DNA of 64,000 bases from Pyruvatibacter mobilis (GTDB lineage Bacteria > Pseudomonadota > Alphaproteobacteria > CGMCC-115125). Numbering within the stretch: the first letter of the stretch is position 1; each line of letters starts with the position of its first letter. The stretch covers positions 1,901,501 to 1,965,500 of the forward strand of contig NZ_CP051630.1 of the NCBI RefSeq assembly GCF_012848855.1. Direction: 5' to 3'. Under the pieces are notes generated by a model. The model did no database searches, was not told where the DNA came from, and saw nothing but the letters and a program-made list of their open reading frames with translations. Shown piece after piece: positions 50,475 to 60,037 of this stretch. Both the position numbers and the translations under genes were made by a program.

Positions 50475-51737
50475 TCAGCGGAAGCGGGCGAGACTCACCA
50501 GGCCCATATCCAGCGGCGGCGTTTCGCCGCTCACGAGATCGGCCACCAGCCGGGCGCTGCCGCAGGCCATGGTCCAGCCATAGGTGCCGTGGCCGGTATT
50601 GAGGGTGAGGTTGGCCCAGGGCGGGGCTGCACCGATGATGGCGCCGCCATCGGGTGTCATCGGGCGCAGGCCGGTCCACACCCTGGCGTCCGGCAGGCGT
50701 GCAAGGCCGGGAAACAGGTCATCGAGGGCCTGGCGCACGGCGCGGGCGCGGGCCGGGTCGATGGTCAGGTCGTTGCCTGCCAGCTCCGCCATGCCGGCGA
50801 CGCGCAGCTGCGTCCCGAAGCGGCTGACCACCACCCGGCGTTCCTCATCGGTGAGGCTGACCGCCGGGGCGATGTTGCTGCCGTCGAGATCGACCGTCAC
50901 CGAATAGCCCTTTACCGGATAGACCGGCAGGCGGATGCCCAGCGGCCGGAGCAGGGCGCGGCTGCCGACACCGAGGCAGACCACCACATGGTCACATGCG
51001 ACGGGTCCGGACGATGTGCGGATGCCGGTGACGGCCTTGCCTGCTGTCTCAAGCGCCTCCACCGCCGTGCCGTAGCGGAAGGTGACGCCTGCCTCTTCAG
51101 CGGCTGCCGCCACCTGCTCGGTGAACAGATGCGCGTCGCCGCTTTCATCATCAAGGAAGTGGATGCCGCCGCGCACTTCGCCGGCTGTAACAGCGGGCTC
51201 GAGCGCCGGTTCGATCGCGGCGCATTCCGCCGCATCGACAAAGCGCACCTGGGCGCCCTTGGCCGTGAGCTTGGCAGCCTTGTCCCTGAGGTCGGCCAGG
51301 TCCGCGTCGGACTTGGCAATCTTCAGGATGCCTTTTGTCTGCTGGTGATAGTCAAGCCCGAGGCGGGCCCTGAGCAGGCGCAGCTCGGTGATGCTGAGTC
51401 GGCCCAGGGTCAGGTTGCGCGTCACACCCGCATCATAGGCTTCGGCCGTGCAACGGCGCAGGAAGGCCATGAGCCAGGACCATTGCGCCGGATCAAGCCG
51501 CGGCTTCCAGCGCAAAGGCGCATCCGCCCGGCCCAGCCATTTGAGCCCCTGCCAGGGCACACCCGGCGCTGCCCAGGGCGCGCTGCCGGAGGCAGACACC
51601 TGGCCTCCATTGGCGAAACTGGTTTCAAGGGCCGGGCCCTCGGCCCTGTCGATGACGGTTACCTCATGGCCCCGCTCGGCAAGGTAATAGGCCGTGGTGA
51701 CGCCCACCACACCGGCACCGAGAACGACTATTTTCAT
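50475..51737 (-). CDS. dadA: D-amino acid dehydrogenase (FAD)
   Basis: A 420-residue FAD oxidoreductase of the DadA family: dinucleotide-binding GAGVVGVTTAYYLAERGHEVTVID at the N-terminus, SFANGGQVSASGSAPWAAPG and SWLMAFLRRCT, and the C-terminal GLRPMTPDGGAIIG and TGHGTYGWTMACGSARLVADL. It deaminates D-amino acids such as D-alanine, passing electrons to the respiratory chain. It is divergent from the aminotransferase gene, with 163 bases between them. It is separated from the phasin by an upstream region of about 300 bases with the operator sites above. Confidence 0.9.
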   Translation of the reverse strand: MKIVVLGAGVVGVTTAYYLAERGHEVTVIDRAEGPALETSFANGGQVSASGSAPWAAPGVPWQGLKWLGRADAPLRWKPRLDPAQWSWLMAFLRRCTAEAYDAGVTRNLTLGRLSITELRLLRARLGLDYHQQTKGILKIAKSDADLADLRDKAAKLTAKGAQVRFVDAAECAAIEPALEPAVTAGEVRGGIHFLDDESGDAHLFTEQVAAAAEEAGVTFRYGTAVEALETAGKAVTGIRTSSGPVACDHVVVCLGVGSRALLRPLGIRLPVYPVKGYSVTVDLDGSNIAPAVSLTDEERRVVVSRFGTQLRVAGMAELAGNDLTIDPARARAVRQALDDLFPGLARLPDARVWTGLRPMTPDGGAIIGAAPPWANLTLNTGHGTYGWTMACGSARLVADLVSGETPPLDMGLVSLARFR

Positions 51738-51900
51738 GGCCTGACTGTCCGTCTACCCTTCCTGGCATTCATGCGAACGCCGAACGGCGTCCCATACCCG
51801 GGTGATATGGCGGTTTGCAGCCCGCGACAAGCAGCGCTGGCGCAGACAGGCCATGCATCACCCATCCTTGATGATATCTGCCTGCCCGGAGCCCCGTGCC

Positions 51901-53244
51901 ATGTCCCCTGCCCCGCATCCAAAATCAGACGTTTGGCCGTTCATTCCCTCACCGCGCATCATCGACGTGGTGAAGGCGGAAGGTGTGTGGCTGGAGATGG
52001 CCAACGGAACACGCATTCTTGACGCGGCGGGCGGTGCCATCGCCGCCAGCATTGGCCATGGGCGCAAGGAGGTGGCCGCGGCCATGGCCGAAGCGGTGGG
52101 TGATACGGGCTATATCGTGCCCACCTTCCTCACCCCGCAGCGCGAGCGGCTGGTGGCACGGCTCAAGGCGTCATGGCTGCCGGATCATCTCACCCGCGTG
52201 CATCTGTCGAGCGGCGGGTCGGAGGCAGCGGATGCCGCCATCCGTCTTGCGCGCATGTATCAGATAGCGATCGGGCAGGACACGCGCTGGAAGATCATCG
52301 GCCGCGTGCCCTCCTATCATGGTGCCACGGCGCTGACCCTGGCCGCCGGCGGCCACACCGCGCGGCAGAAGGGCTTTGAGCCCTACGCCCCGCACTTCCC
52401 CAAGGTGCCCGCGCCCTATGCCCTGCGCAGCCCGCTTGGGCGCAATCATCCGGATGAGGACATTCGCTGCGCGAAAGCCCTTGAAGACACGATCCTGTCC
52501 GAGGGACCGGAAACGGTGGCGGCGTTTCTGGCAGAGAGCATCACCGGCTCCTCCGGCGGGGCGCAGGAGCCGGGCCCGCGCTACTGGCCGGAAGTGCAGC
52601 GCATCTGCCAGCAATATGGGGTCTTGCTGATCATCGATGAAGTGATGACGGGCTTCGGGCGCACCGGCGCGCGGTTCGGGATCGAGCATTTCGATGTGCG
52701 GCCGGACATCATGTATGCGGGCAAGGGACTGACGGCGGGCTATGCACCGCTCGCAGGCATCTATGCCAGCGACGAGGTGCTGGCACCGCTGGCTGAACGC
52801 GGCGACAGCCTGATGTTCTATACCTATGGCGGCCATCCGGGGGCCTGCGCGGCTGCCGACAAGGCGCTGGAGATCATGGAGCGGGAAGACCTGGTGGCCC
52901 GCGCCGCCACCCAGGGCCGCAAGCTGGAAGCGCTGCTGCGGGACCGGCTGGGCCAGCACCCGCATGTGGCGGAGATACGCGGGCGCGGTCTTCTCTGGGG
53001 GATCGAGCTTGTCGCTGACCGGGAGACGCTGGCGCTCTATCCGGCCGAGGCGGGCATCACCAATGCGGTGGTTGGTCAGGGGCTGGCGCGCGGCGCGTTC
53101 TTCTATCCCGGCGGCACGGGCGACATCCGCGACATCATCTGCCTCGGCCCGGCTTTCACCATTTCGGATGACGAGCTGGAAATGCTGGTGGAGCGGCTGG
53201 CGGGCGCGATCGACGCTGCCACGCAGAAGGCAGCGGCGGCCTGA
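51901..53244 (+). CDS. Class III aminotransferase
   Basis: A 447-residue PLP aminotransferase started at the ATG at 51901. Motifs: HLSSGGSEAADAAIRLARMY, YHGATALTLAAGGH, the cofactor-aspartate segment LLIIDEVMTGFGRTG and the PLP lysine in MYAGKGLTAGYAPLAG. C-terminal GDIRDIICLGPAFTISDDELE is typical of omega-amino acid, beta-alanine or adenosylmethionine-8-amino-7-oxononanoate-like enzymes; exact substrate unknown. It is divergent from dadA, so amino-acid or amine metabolism is the shared theme. Confidence 0.9.
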   Translation: MSPAPHPKSDVWPFIPSPRIIDVVKAEGVWLEMANGTRILDAAGGAIAASIGHGRKEVAAAMAEAVGDTGYIVPTFLTPQRERLVARLKASWLPDHLTRVHLSSGGSEAADAAIRLARMYQIAIGQDTRWKIIGRVPSYHGATALTLAAGGHTARQKGFEPYAPHFPKVPAPYALRSPLGRNHPDEDIRCAKALEDTILSEGPETVAAFLAESITGSSGGAQEPGPRYWPEVQRICQQYGVLLIIDEVMTGFGRTGARFGIEHFDVRPDIMYAGKGLTAGYAPLAGIYASDEVLAPLAERGDSLMFYTYGGHPGACAAADKALEIMEREDLVARAATQGRKLEALLRDRLGQHPHVAEIRGRGLLWGIELVADRETLALYPAEAGITNAVVGQGLARGAFFYPGGTGDIRDIICLGPAFTISDDELEMLVERLAGAIDAATQKAAAA

Positions 53245-53274
53245 TCCCCTCCCCGCCTTAACAGCCCGGCAGGG

Positions 53275-53472
53275 TCAGGACTTGGCGATCTCGGCCACGG
53301 TCTTGCGGCGCTTCTTGCGCGGCGCGCGCAGCGGCAGCACATCGGCTTCATGGCCCTTTGGAAAATCACGCATGGGGCGCTCCGGCGGCGCGAAGGCAAT
53401 CACCTTCTCGGCGATGGCACCGGGCTCGGGTGCTGCGTCAGTCGTGCCGGGTTCGGCTGGCTTGGTGGCCAT
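53275..53472 (-). CDS. Small basic protein of unknown function
   Basis: A 65-residue protein started at the ATG at 53472 with a strong AGGAGCAGG ribosome-binding site. It contains a Pro/Glu/Ala-rich N-terminus and a basic C-terminus (PLRAPRKKRRKTVAEIAKS). No family is recognised. It lies between convergent aminotransferase and minus-strand chrA, and could be an independent small gene. Length and codon use fit a real gene better than a shadow frame. Confidence 0.55.
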   Translation of the reverse strand: MATKPAEPGTTDAAPEPGAIAEKVIAFAPPERPMRDFPKGHEADVLPLRAPRKKRRKTVAEIAKS

Positions 53473-53567
53473 GGTCCTGCTCCTCACTCCTGGTTCATGA
53501 CCAAAAGCGTGAGCCTGACATGGTGAACCAACCGTTAACGGCGGGCCGTGCTTGTGGATAAATCGCC

Positions 53568-54758
53568 TCAGACGAATGCCGCGAAGGCGAGGCCGAAGCC
53601 CGCGCCGATGGGCACCACCACCCATGCCGGCCAGCGCAGCACCTGCAGCGCCAGGAAGGCCATGAGCGCAATCGCGATGTCGGTCCAGTCATGGATGGCG
53701 GTCGTCGCAACGGGCGTGTAGAGCGCGGCCGCCAGAATGCCGACCACCGCCGCATTGACCCCGGTAAGCGCTGCCCGCGCTGTGTGGTTGGCACGCAGCC
53801 CGGCCCAGAAAGGCAGTGCTGCGGCCAGCAGCAACGCGCCGGGCAGGAACACCATGACAAGGGCCAGCGCCGCATAGAGGCTTGCCGCCGCCACGCCCTG
53901 ATCAAGACCGGCTGCCCCGCCGAGGAAGGCCGCGAAGGTGAAAAGCGGCCCCGGCATCGCCTGCGCCAGCCCGTAGCCCGCGGTGAATTCCGTTGCCCCC
54001 ACAAGGCCCGGTGCCACGGTTTCGGCCTGCAACAGGGGCAGCACCACATGGCCGCCGCCGAACACCAGCGCGCCGGAGCGGTAGAAGCCATCAGCGATGG
54101 CCATGCCGAGGGAGGTATCCTTCGCCGCCAGCAGCGGCAGGCCGACCAGCAGGAGGGCAAACACCACTAGGAACAAGGTGGCGAGCCGCCGCGGGAACGG
54201 TGCATGCAGGCCTGAGCCGCGATCGCTGGTGGGCGCAAGGCCGCGCAGGAAAGCAAGTCCGGCGATGATGCCCAGCACGATGGCCGCAAGCTGGCCGGTG
54301 ACCCCGCCCACAACCAGCGTCAGTGCCAGCGCTGCACCGGCAAGAGCAAGACGCGGCAGGTCCGGCGTCAGGCTGCGGCCCATGCCCAGAAGCGCATGGG
54401 CGACGACGCCCACCACCACCGCCTTGAGGCCCGCCAGCAATCCCGCCGGAATGGCCTCTCCCAGCTCGAGCAGGGAGAACGCCGCCCCGGCCATCAGGAG
54501 GGCGGACGGCAGGGTGAAGCCCAGCCACGCGGCCAGCGCCCCGGCGGGCCCGGCCCTCAACAGGCCGAGACCCAGCCCAACCTGGCTGGAGGCGGGTCCG
54601 GGCAGGAACTGGCACAGGGCCACGAGATCCGCATAGCCCTCATCGCTGATCCAGCGGCGGCGGGTGACGAACTCGTCCCGGAAATAGCCGATATGGGCCA
54701 CCGGACCGCCGAAGGCGGTGAGACCCAGCCGCAGGAACACGAAAAACACCTCAGCCAT
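53568..54758 (-). CDS. chrA: Chromate transporter ChrA (two-domain CHR family)
   Basis: A 396-residue membrane protein with two CHR domains. The first begins VFLRLGLTAFGGPVAHIGYFRDEFV and has LCQFLPGPASSQVGLGLG; the second begins GFYRSGALVFGGGHVVLPLLQAE and has YGLAQAMPGPLFTFAAFLG. These FGGP and FGGGHVVLP motifs are diagnostic. About 12 hydrophobic segments are present. CHR proteins export chromate; in this setting sulfate-like substrates may also be handled. It precedes the DUF2336 gene divergently, with 200 bases between. Confidence 0.93.
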   Translation of the reverse strand: MAEVFFVFLRLGLTAFGGPVAHIGYFRDEFVTRRRWISDEGYADLVALCQFLPGPASSQVGLGLGLLRAGPAGALAAWLGFTLPSALLMAGAAFSLLELGEAIPAGLLAGLKAVVVGVVAHALLGMGRSLTPDLPRLALAGAALALTLVVGGVTGQLAAIVLGIIAGLAFLRGLAPTSDRGSGLHAPFPRRLATLFLVVFALLLVGLPLLAAKDTSLGMAIADGFYRSGALVFGGGHVVLPLLQAETVAPGLVGATEFTAGYGLAQAMPGPLFTFAAFLGGAAGLDQGVAAASLYAALALVMVFLPGALLLAAALPFWAGLRANHTARAALTGVNAAVVGILAAALYTPVATTAIHDWTDIAIALMAFLALQVLRWPAWVVVPIGAGFGLAFAAFV

Positions 54759-54962
54759 GCGGGCTCTCCCGGGGTCACGATTTATGGAGGGAAGGCTGCG
54801 AAAGGTACGGAAAATTTACCCTGCCTTCGCAAATCTCCTCTTCAATGAAGGCTCGCAATCTAGTCGCCCCCATGCCCCCGGGCTAGGGCACGAATGCCGC
54901 AGTTCACAGCGGATCAGACTGCCTGAGACGACCGCCCGATCACCCTGCCGTTCACCCGGAGA

Positions 54963-56105
54963 ATGTCCGTCCCCATGCCCTCTGTCCTGGTCCAGCTTGC
55001 TGCGCTGCCGACCCTTCTGCGGGACAGGTCCGCCGAGGGGCGCAGGGCGCTGCTCGACTGCATCACGGCGCTCTATCTCTCCGACGCTGACAGCTGTTCG
55101 GAGACGGTGCGCGAGGGCTTCGGCATGCTGCTGAAGGATCTCGGGGCGGTAGCCGACGAGGATGGCCGTGCCGCCCTGGCGTCCACCCTGTTGGACGTTG
55201 AGACGCCGCCGATGGTGCTGGTGGACGCGCTTCTCAACGACACGGCCTTTGTGGCGGCGCCCCTGCTGGTGCACAGCCCGCAACTGACGGAAAACGATCT
55301 CATCGACCTGATCGACCGGCACGGGGCGGGCCACGCGGCGGTGATCGCCCAGCGGCAGGGCCTGTCGGCCACGCTGGTGAGGCACATCGTTGCCCTCGAG
55401 GATCCGCATTCCCTCACCTGCCTGGCCGAAAACGCGGATGCGCCTCTGCAACGGGCGGATTTCGAGATATTGCTCAAGGCAGCGTCTGCCCTGCCCGCCC
55501 TGCAACTGGCCCTCATCACCCGGCCGGACCTGCCGGCGGATGTGGCAGTCCAGCTTGGCTGGCACGTGGCACCGCAGCTTGGCGGCAAGGCTTTCGAGCG
55601 GGCCATGGCAATCCAGCCGGACGCCCTGCAGCTTGCCTTGCAGACAGCGGCTGCGCGCGGCATCGCCACGGGCGACGCGCAGCCCCATCCGCCACACGCG
55701 CTGGCCTTTGCCGTCGACAAGCAGACGCGCAATGAACTGAAGGAACCTCTGGTGGTGCGCCTGCTGCGCGACGGCCAGCTTGATGCCTTCCATGCCTGTT
55801 TTGACAGGCTGACGGGCATCGACCGGGCGACATCGGAAGCATTGCTGGATGAACCCGGCGGCTATGGGTTGATGACGGCCTGCCGGGCGGCCGGGTTTGC
55901 GCGCTCCACCTGTTCGACCCTCGTCAGGCTTGGCGAGATGGGCAGCCGTCGCGGTACGGAGGAAGTCTTCCGCCTGATGTCATGTTTCGAGACCCTGGAC
56001 CCTGCGACGGCAGACCGGCTGGTGGGCTATTGGCGGGCGCTGTTCGCCAGTGAGCCGCTGGAAGATGACCACAGCACCGAAGCACCGCACCGCGCCGCCA
56101 TGTAG
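54963..56105 (+). CDS. DUF2336 family protein
   Basis: A 380-residue soluble alpha-helical protein with the DUF2336 pattern of HEAT-like repeats: LLDCITALYLSDADSCSE, LLKDLGAVADEDGRAALASTLLDVETPPMVLVDALLND, EDPHSLTCLAENADAPL, and LPADVAVQLGWHVA. It is typical of alphaproteobacteria and sometimes linked to general stress or cell-cycle regulators. No signal peptide or membrane segment. The ATG at 54963 follows CCCGGAGA. Converges with the MscS gene. Confidence 0.88.
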   Translation: MSVPMPSVLVQLAALPTLLRDRSAEGRRALLDCITALYLSDADSCSETVREGFGMLLKDLGAVADEDGRAALASTLLDVETPPMVLVDALLNDTAFVAAPLLVHSPQLTENDLIDLIDRHGAGHAAVIAQRQGLSATLVRHIVALEDPHSLTCLAENADAPLQRADFEILLKAASALPALQLALITRPDLPADVAVQLGWHVAPQLGGKAFERAMAIQPDALQLALQTAAARGIATGDAQPHPPHALAFAVDKQTRNELKEPLVVRLLRDGQLDAFHACFDRLTGIDRATSEALLDEPGGYGLMTACRAAGFARSTCSTLVRLGEMGSRRGTEEVFRLMSCFETLDPATADRLVGYWRALFASEPLEDDHSTEAPHRAAM

Positions 56106-56136
56106 GCGCGCGCTCTACGCACCCCCCGGGTACAGA

Positions 56137-57387
56137 TCAGGTGTCAGCGCCGGTTTCCGCCTCGCCTGCGGTCTGGCCGTCCGCGGGGTTGCCTGCGGGC
56201 AGTTTCGCCTGCGCGCCGCTGCCGCCGGATGAGCCCTCAGGTGACGACCCCTCCGGCGGGGAGAAGGCTTCCGGCGTGCCGCCGGGCAGGCTTTCCACGT
56301 AAAGGGAGGTTGAGGGGAAGGCAAAGCCCGTGCCCGCGCCTTCAACGATGTCCTTCACCGCATAGGCCAGGCGTTCCTTCGCTTCCAGCCACTCGCCCCA
56401 CACGGTGGTGCGGGTGAAGCAATAGAGCATGATGTCGATCGAGCTGTCGTTGAAGGAATCAATACGCACGAAGAGCGGCACCTCAGGCGGCTTGGCGAAT
56501 TCGTCGGAGTCCAGCAGGAAGGCTTCGATGCGGTTGCGGATCTCGGCAAGCTGGTCGCGGGTGGTGCGGTACTCGACGCCGATCTTCCAGTAGATGCGGC
56601 GATGGGTCATGGCGGAGAAATTCGTCACCGCGCCGTCGGCGAACTCCGTGTTCGGAACATAGACGGGTGCCTTGTCGAAACGGCGCACGCGGGTGGAGCG
56701 GAAGCCGATATGCTCCACTGTCCCCTCGACCACGCCATCCACCTTCACCCAGTCACCGACGCCGAAGCGTTTTTCGATGAGGATGGAAAGACCGGCCAGC
56801 AGGTTCTTGAACAGATCCTGCGCGCCGAGCGCCACCGCGACGCCGAACAGGCCGAGACCTGCGATCAGCGGGGCAACCTGGATGCCCCAGATCTGCAGCA
56901 CGGTGGCGACGCCCAGCAGGATCACCGCGATCCGCGTGGCGGTGACGAGCCAGTCCACCATTTCGCGGGTCAGCACCACTTCAAGGCGCTTGAAGGCAAG
57001 GGTCAGCGGCTTGGTGAAATTGTAGGCTGCCCAGAAGAAGGCCACGGCCACCATGGAGCGGACGAGCCGCAGATGCAGCTCCTCCGCCAGCCCGTCAAAG
57101 GCGAGGTAGCGGCCCGCGACGAAGACACCGATGGTGAAGACCATCAGCTTCAGGGCCGGGGCCAGCGCTTCCACCAGCAGGTCATCCACCTGCGTCTGGG
57201 TGCGCGCGGCCCACTTGCCGGCGGCGGCTACCACGATGCGGGCGAACAGGCCGCGCAGGATGTAGAAGAAGATGAGGATGCCGAGCGCCACCAGCACGCG
57301 GCCGAAATCGACGCCCTGGATGCCGTCCTGCCAGACGCTGACGAGCAGCTCCCAGAATTCCATGGGCAGGGTCTGGAGGTCTGTCAT
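56137..57387 (-). CDS. MscS-family mechanosensitive channel
   Basis: A 416-residue channel: transmembrane helices at about residues 20-45, 75-97, 112-130 and the pore-lining helix (LIAGLGLFGVAVALGAQDLFKNLLAGLSIL), then the MscS beta domain (RFGVGDWVKVDGVVEGTVEHIGFRSTRVR, YVPNTEF) and a C-terminal domain containing RIDSFNDSSIDIMLYCFT. A disordered tail rich in Pro, Gly and Ser extends from residue 350. It would relieve turgor on osmotic downshock. Divergent from a small conserved gene. Confidence 0.93.
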   Translation of the reverse strand: MTDLQTLPMEFWELLVSVWQDGIQGVDFGRVLVALGILIFFYILRGLFARIVVAAAGKWAARTQTQVDDLLVEALAPALKLMVFTIGVFVAGRYLAFDGLAEELHLRLVRSMVAVAFFWAAYNFTKPLTLAFKRLEVVLTREMVDWLVTATRIAVILLGVATVLQIWGIQVAPLIAGLGLFGVAVALGAQDLFKNLLAGLSILIEKRFGVGDWVKVDGVVEGTVEHIGFRSTRVRRFDKAPVYVPNTEFADGAVTNFSAMTHRRIYWKIGVEYRTTRDQLAEIRNRIEAFLLDSDEFAKPPEVPLFVRIDSFNDSSIDIMLYCFTRTTVWGEWLEAKERLAYAVKDIVEGAGTGFAFPSTSLYVESLPGGTPEAFSPPEGSSPEGSSGGSGAQAKLPAGNPADGQTAGEAETGADT

Positions 57388-57652
57388 GGCGGATCGTGTT
57401 CCTTGAGAGTACGCGGGGAAGCGCAGGCGGGGCTGGGTGGCCGGTGCGGCCGGTATCCGGGCCTCTGATAGCGGGAAGGCGGGCCACTCTCAACCCGCGC
57501 GGCACCGGGCGGGTGCCCGGAGAAGGCCCCCGAAGCAGGTCCCGTCATGGCAGCCTTGCGGATTGATTTTGATCATCGCCGCCCGGCTGGGCGCTGGTGT
57601 AGATTGCGCGCGAACCTCTTATTTACGCAACGTCCTGAGAAGGAATACGACC

Positions 57653-57871
57653 ATGGCAAATGCCCGTGAAATCGTCGAGAAGCACGTCAAGGCAGCGCTC
57701 GAGGAGGCCGCCGCCAGCAGCTATCCGCGTGACGCGGTGGCGCGCGTGCTGTTCGACGAAGTGCTGAAGCTCTACAAGATGGACCGCAGCCCGGAAGACA
57801 TCGCCAGCGAGCTGACTGCCGCTGCCGAGAACATGGACGCGGATGACGGGATTGCCTTCATGCGTCCGTGA
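57653..57871 (+). CDS. Small conserved helical protein
   Basis: A 72-residue protein started at the ATG at 57653 with GAGAAGGA. It is wholly helical and acidic (NAREIVEKHVKAALEEAAASSYPRDAVARVLFDEVLKLYKMDRSPEDIASELTAAAENMD). Short proteins of this kind recur in alphaproteobacteria without known function. The stop codon overlaps the start of a small hairpin (57871-57885) followed by a T-rich stretch, a possible terminator in the convergent gap with the DUF1491 gene. Confidence 0.7.
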   Translation: MANAREIVEKHVKAALEEAAASSYPRDAVARVLFDEVLKLYKMDRSPEDIASELTAAAENMDADDGIAFMRP

Positions 57872-57889
57872 GGGCGAAGGGCCCTTTCC

Positions 57890-58291
57890 CTATTTTCTGA
57901 ATATCTGAGCGATGAGCGGGTCTTCCTGCGGCGGGGCCGTGTCCACCACGGTGCCGTCCAGGCAGGGCCCGCTCTTTGCCGTTTCAAACTCCACCACCCA
58001 CATGTCCGGGTCCGTGTCGATGCGGCGGGAGAGCCAGGCGTTGGCCTCGTCATTCGGGACGGGGTCCGGACCCGTGGCGCAGATCCAGCGCGGGCGGCCG
58101 TCATCATCGGTGCCGGGGCCGGGGGCTGCGCAATAAAGCATCGCGGTCTGCGCGTCGGGCGCCAGCCGCACGATGATGGCCCCGGCCGTGTCATCACCAC
58201 GGCGGAGAACCGCGCCGAAGATGCCCGCGGCAGCCGCTCCGCGCAGCATGGCGTGGACACGGATTTCGGATTTGAGGCGGGGCTGCATCAT
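57890..58291 (-). CDS. DUF1491 family protein
   Basis: A 133-residue protein matching DUF1491: RLKSEIRVHAMLRGAAAAGIFGAVLRRGDDTAGAIIVRL, AMLYCAAPGPGTDDDGRPRWICATG, and RRIDTDPDMWVVEFE at the end of the conserved part. The family is confined largely to alphaproteobacteria and has no known function. It is 48 bases upstream of the PAS kinase gene on the same strand, and the two may be cotranscribed. Confidence 0.9.
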   Translation of the reverse strand: MMQPRLKSEIRVHAMLRGAAAAGIFGAVLRRGDDTAGAIIVRLAPDAQTAMLYCAAPGPGTDDDGRPRWICATGPDPVPNDEANAWLSRRIDTDPDMWVVEFETAKSGPCLDGTVVDTAPPQEDPLIAQIFRK

Positions 58292-58339
58292 CGCGCGAGC
58301 CTAGCGGGACGCATGGCCTTGCACCAGTTCAGGTGAGGG

Positions 58340-60037
58340 TCAGGCCGTCCGGCGGCCGCTCATCTGCGCGCGCGGATAGGTCAGGCGCACGGTCGTCCCC
58401 TCGCCTTCGCGCGAATGGATGGTGAAGCCGCCGCGCTGCAGCTCGGTCAGTGCCTTGGCGATGGCCAGCCCCACGCCGGCGCCGGACGGGCGGCCTTCAA
58501 GGCTGCCGCCGGTGCGCTCGAAGGGCCGCATCAGGCGGCTGATCTCATGCTCGGGAATGCCCGGGCCCTGATCGCTGATCTCGATCCAGGCGCTGATATC
58601 ATCCGCCCCGCCGGTCACCTGCACGGCGTCACCCGGCTGCGAGTGCTGGATGGCGTTGGCGAGGATGCACTGCATCGCCTGGTCCACACCACGGGCGTCC
58701 GCCATCATCATCGGCAGGTCCTCGGCGACGTGGTTTTCCACCAGCACGCGGGCGTGGCGTGCCTGCGGTTCAAGGGTGCGGATCGCAAGCGCTGCGACCG
58801 GGTGGAGACGGGTTTCCTCGATCTCCATTTCCACGTTGCCGGCCTCGATCTCCGACATGCGCAGCACGTCGGTGACGATGCGCAGCAGCGACTTGCCGCT
58901 TTCGCCGATCATGTCGGCGTAGTCCGAGTAGCGCCCGTTGCCGATGGGGCCGAAGGACTGGTCGCGGATCACCTGCGAGAACCCGATGATGGAGTTAAGC
59001 GGCGTGCGCAGCTCATGGCTCATGGAGCGCAGGAAGGCCGATTTGGTGCGGCTGGCGCTCTCGGCCATGTCGCGGGCATCGGCCAGCACCTCCTGGGCGG
59101 CCTGGCGCTCGGTGATGTCGCGGGTGACGGCCACAAGGCTCACATCCCGCGCATCGCCCACCGCGCGGATACGCATTTCCAGATGGCGCGTGCTGCCGTC
59201 ATGGGCCGGCAGAGAAAATTCGGCGCTGTGTTCGCCGCCCTTGCGCAGGGCGACAGCGAAGGCCTCCGACAAGTCGCGGGCCTCCTGCGTGTCGCTGCCC
59301 AGAAGCTCCGTCACGCGCATGCCGATGAGCTTGTGCGCGGCGACGCCCAGCAGGCGGCGGCTGGCGGGGGTGGCGAACAGCACCGTGCCGTCAATCGAAT
59401 GGCGGGTGATGAGGTCGCTGGCATTGTCGGCGACCATGCGGTAGCGCGCCTCTTCGGCGTCGGCGGCATCCTCGGCACGCTGATAGGCTTCCTGGGTGCG
59501 CAGCGCCAGGGCGCAGGCATAGATGATGGCGCTCAGGATCGCGACCATGCGGACGAGGAAGGGGTCGAGCCCCGGCAGATGCGCCGGCGGCAGGGCCGAG
59601 GCCAGCGACATCCAGATCAGCAGCGCAAAGGCGATGGCGGCATAGGAGGCGGCAATGACCGCACTGCGGCGGCTGGCCGACAGCGCCGCTTCGAGCGGTA
59701 CCAGCGCCAGCCAGAAGATGGCCGGTGAATCCACCCCGCCCGTCCAGGCGCACAGCCAGGTGACGAGGAAGGCCAGAAAGAAGGATGACAGGCTGTAGGC
59801 ACTGGTGAGGTGCCCGGTGACGCGCAGCCACAGGGCCGGCAGGCCGGTGGCGGCCAGAAGCGCGAACGCCCCCAGCGCGAACAGGTCGGTCTGGCCGGTG
59901 AAGGCGACAAAGGCGATGCCGCCCAGGGCGCCGATGATGCCACCCACCGCGTGCTGCCGGATGAACGCCAGATGCCGTGCCTTCACGCGCGGCCGGGCGC
60001 GTGCGCCCGGATGAACCTGCCAATCAGCCTCGTGCAC
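58340..60037 (-). CDS. Membrane PAS-domain sensor histidine kinase (PleC/DivJ-like)
   Basis: A 565-residue kinase started at the GTG at 60037, with GAGG eight bases before it. About six N-terminal transmembrane helices (residues 30-195) form an uncharacterised integral sensor, followed by a PAS domain (about 215-340), a HisKA box with SMSHELRTPLNSIIGFSQVI and an HATPase domain (ILANAIQHS, DQGPGI, GVGLAIA). The H-box context is that of alphaproteobacterial cell-cycle kinases such as PleC, DivJ and PdhS. No response regulator is adjacent, so it probably signals to a remote single-domain regulator. Confidence 0.9.
   Translation of the reverse strand: MHEADWQVHPGARARPRVKARHLAFIRQHAVGGIIGALGGIAFVAFTGQTDLFALGAFALLAATGLPALWLRVTGHLTSAYSLSSFFLAFLVTWLCAWTGGVDSPAIFWLALVPLEAALSASRRSAVIAASYAAIAFALLIWMSLASALPPAHLPGLDPFLVRMVAILSAIIYACALALRTQEAYQRAEDAADAEEARYRMVADNASDLITRHSIDGTVLFATPASRRLLGVAAHKLIGMRVTELLGSDTQEARDLSEAFAVALRKGGEHSAEFSLPAHDGSTRHLEMRIRAVGDARDVSLVAVTRDITERQAAQEVLADARDMAESASRTKSAFLRSMSHELRTPLNSIIGFSQVIRDQSFGPIGNGRYSDYADMIGESGKSLLRIVTDVLRMSEIEAGNVEMEIEETRLHPVAALAIRTLEPQARHARVLVENHVAEDLPMMMADARGVDQAMQCILANAIQHSQPGDAVQVTGGADDISAWIEISDQGPGIPEHEISRLMRPFERTGGSLEGRPSGAGVGLAIAKALTELQRGGFTIHSREGEGTTVRLTYPRAQMSGRRTA

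Noticed and set aside
58415-59728. 437-codon plus-strand frame opposite the PAS kinase
   Set aside because: Antisense shadow; composition and lack of motifs argue against a gene.
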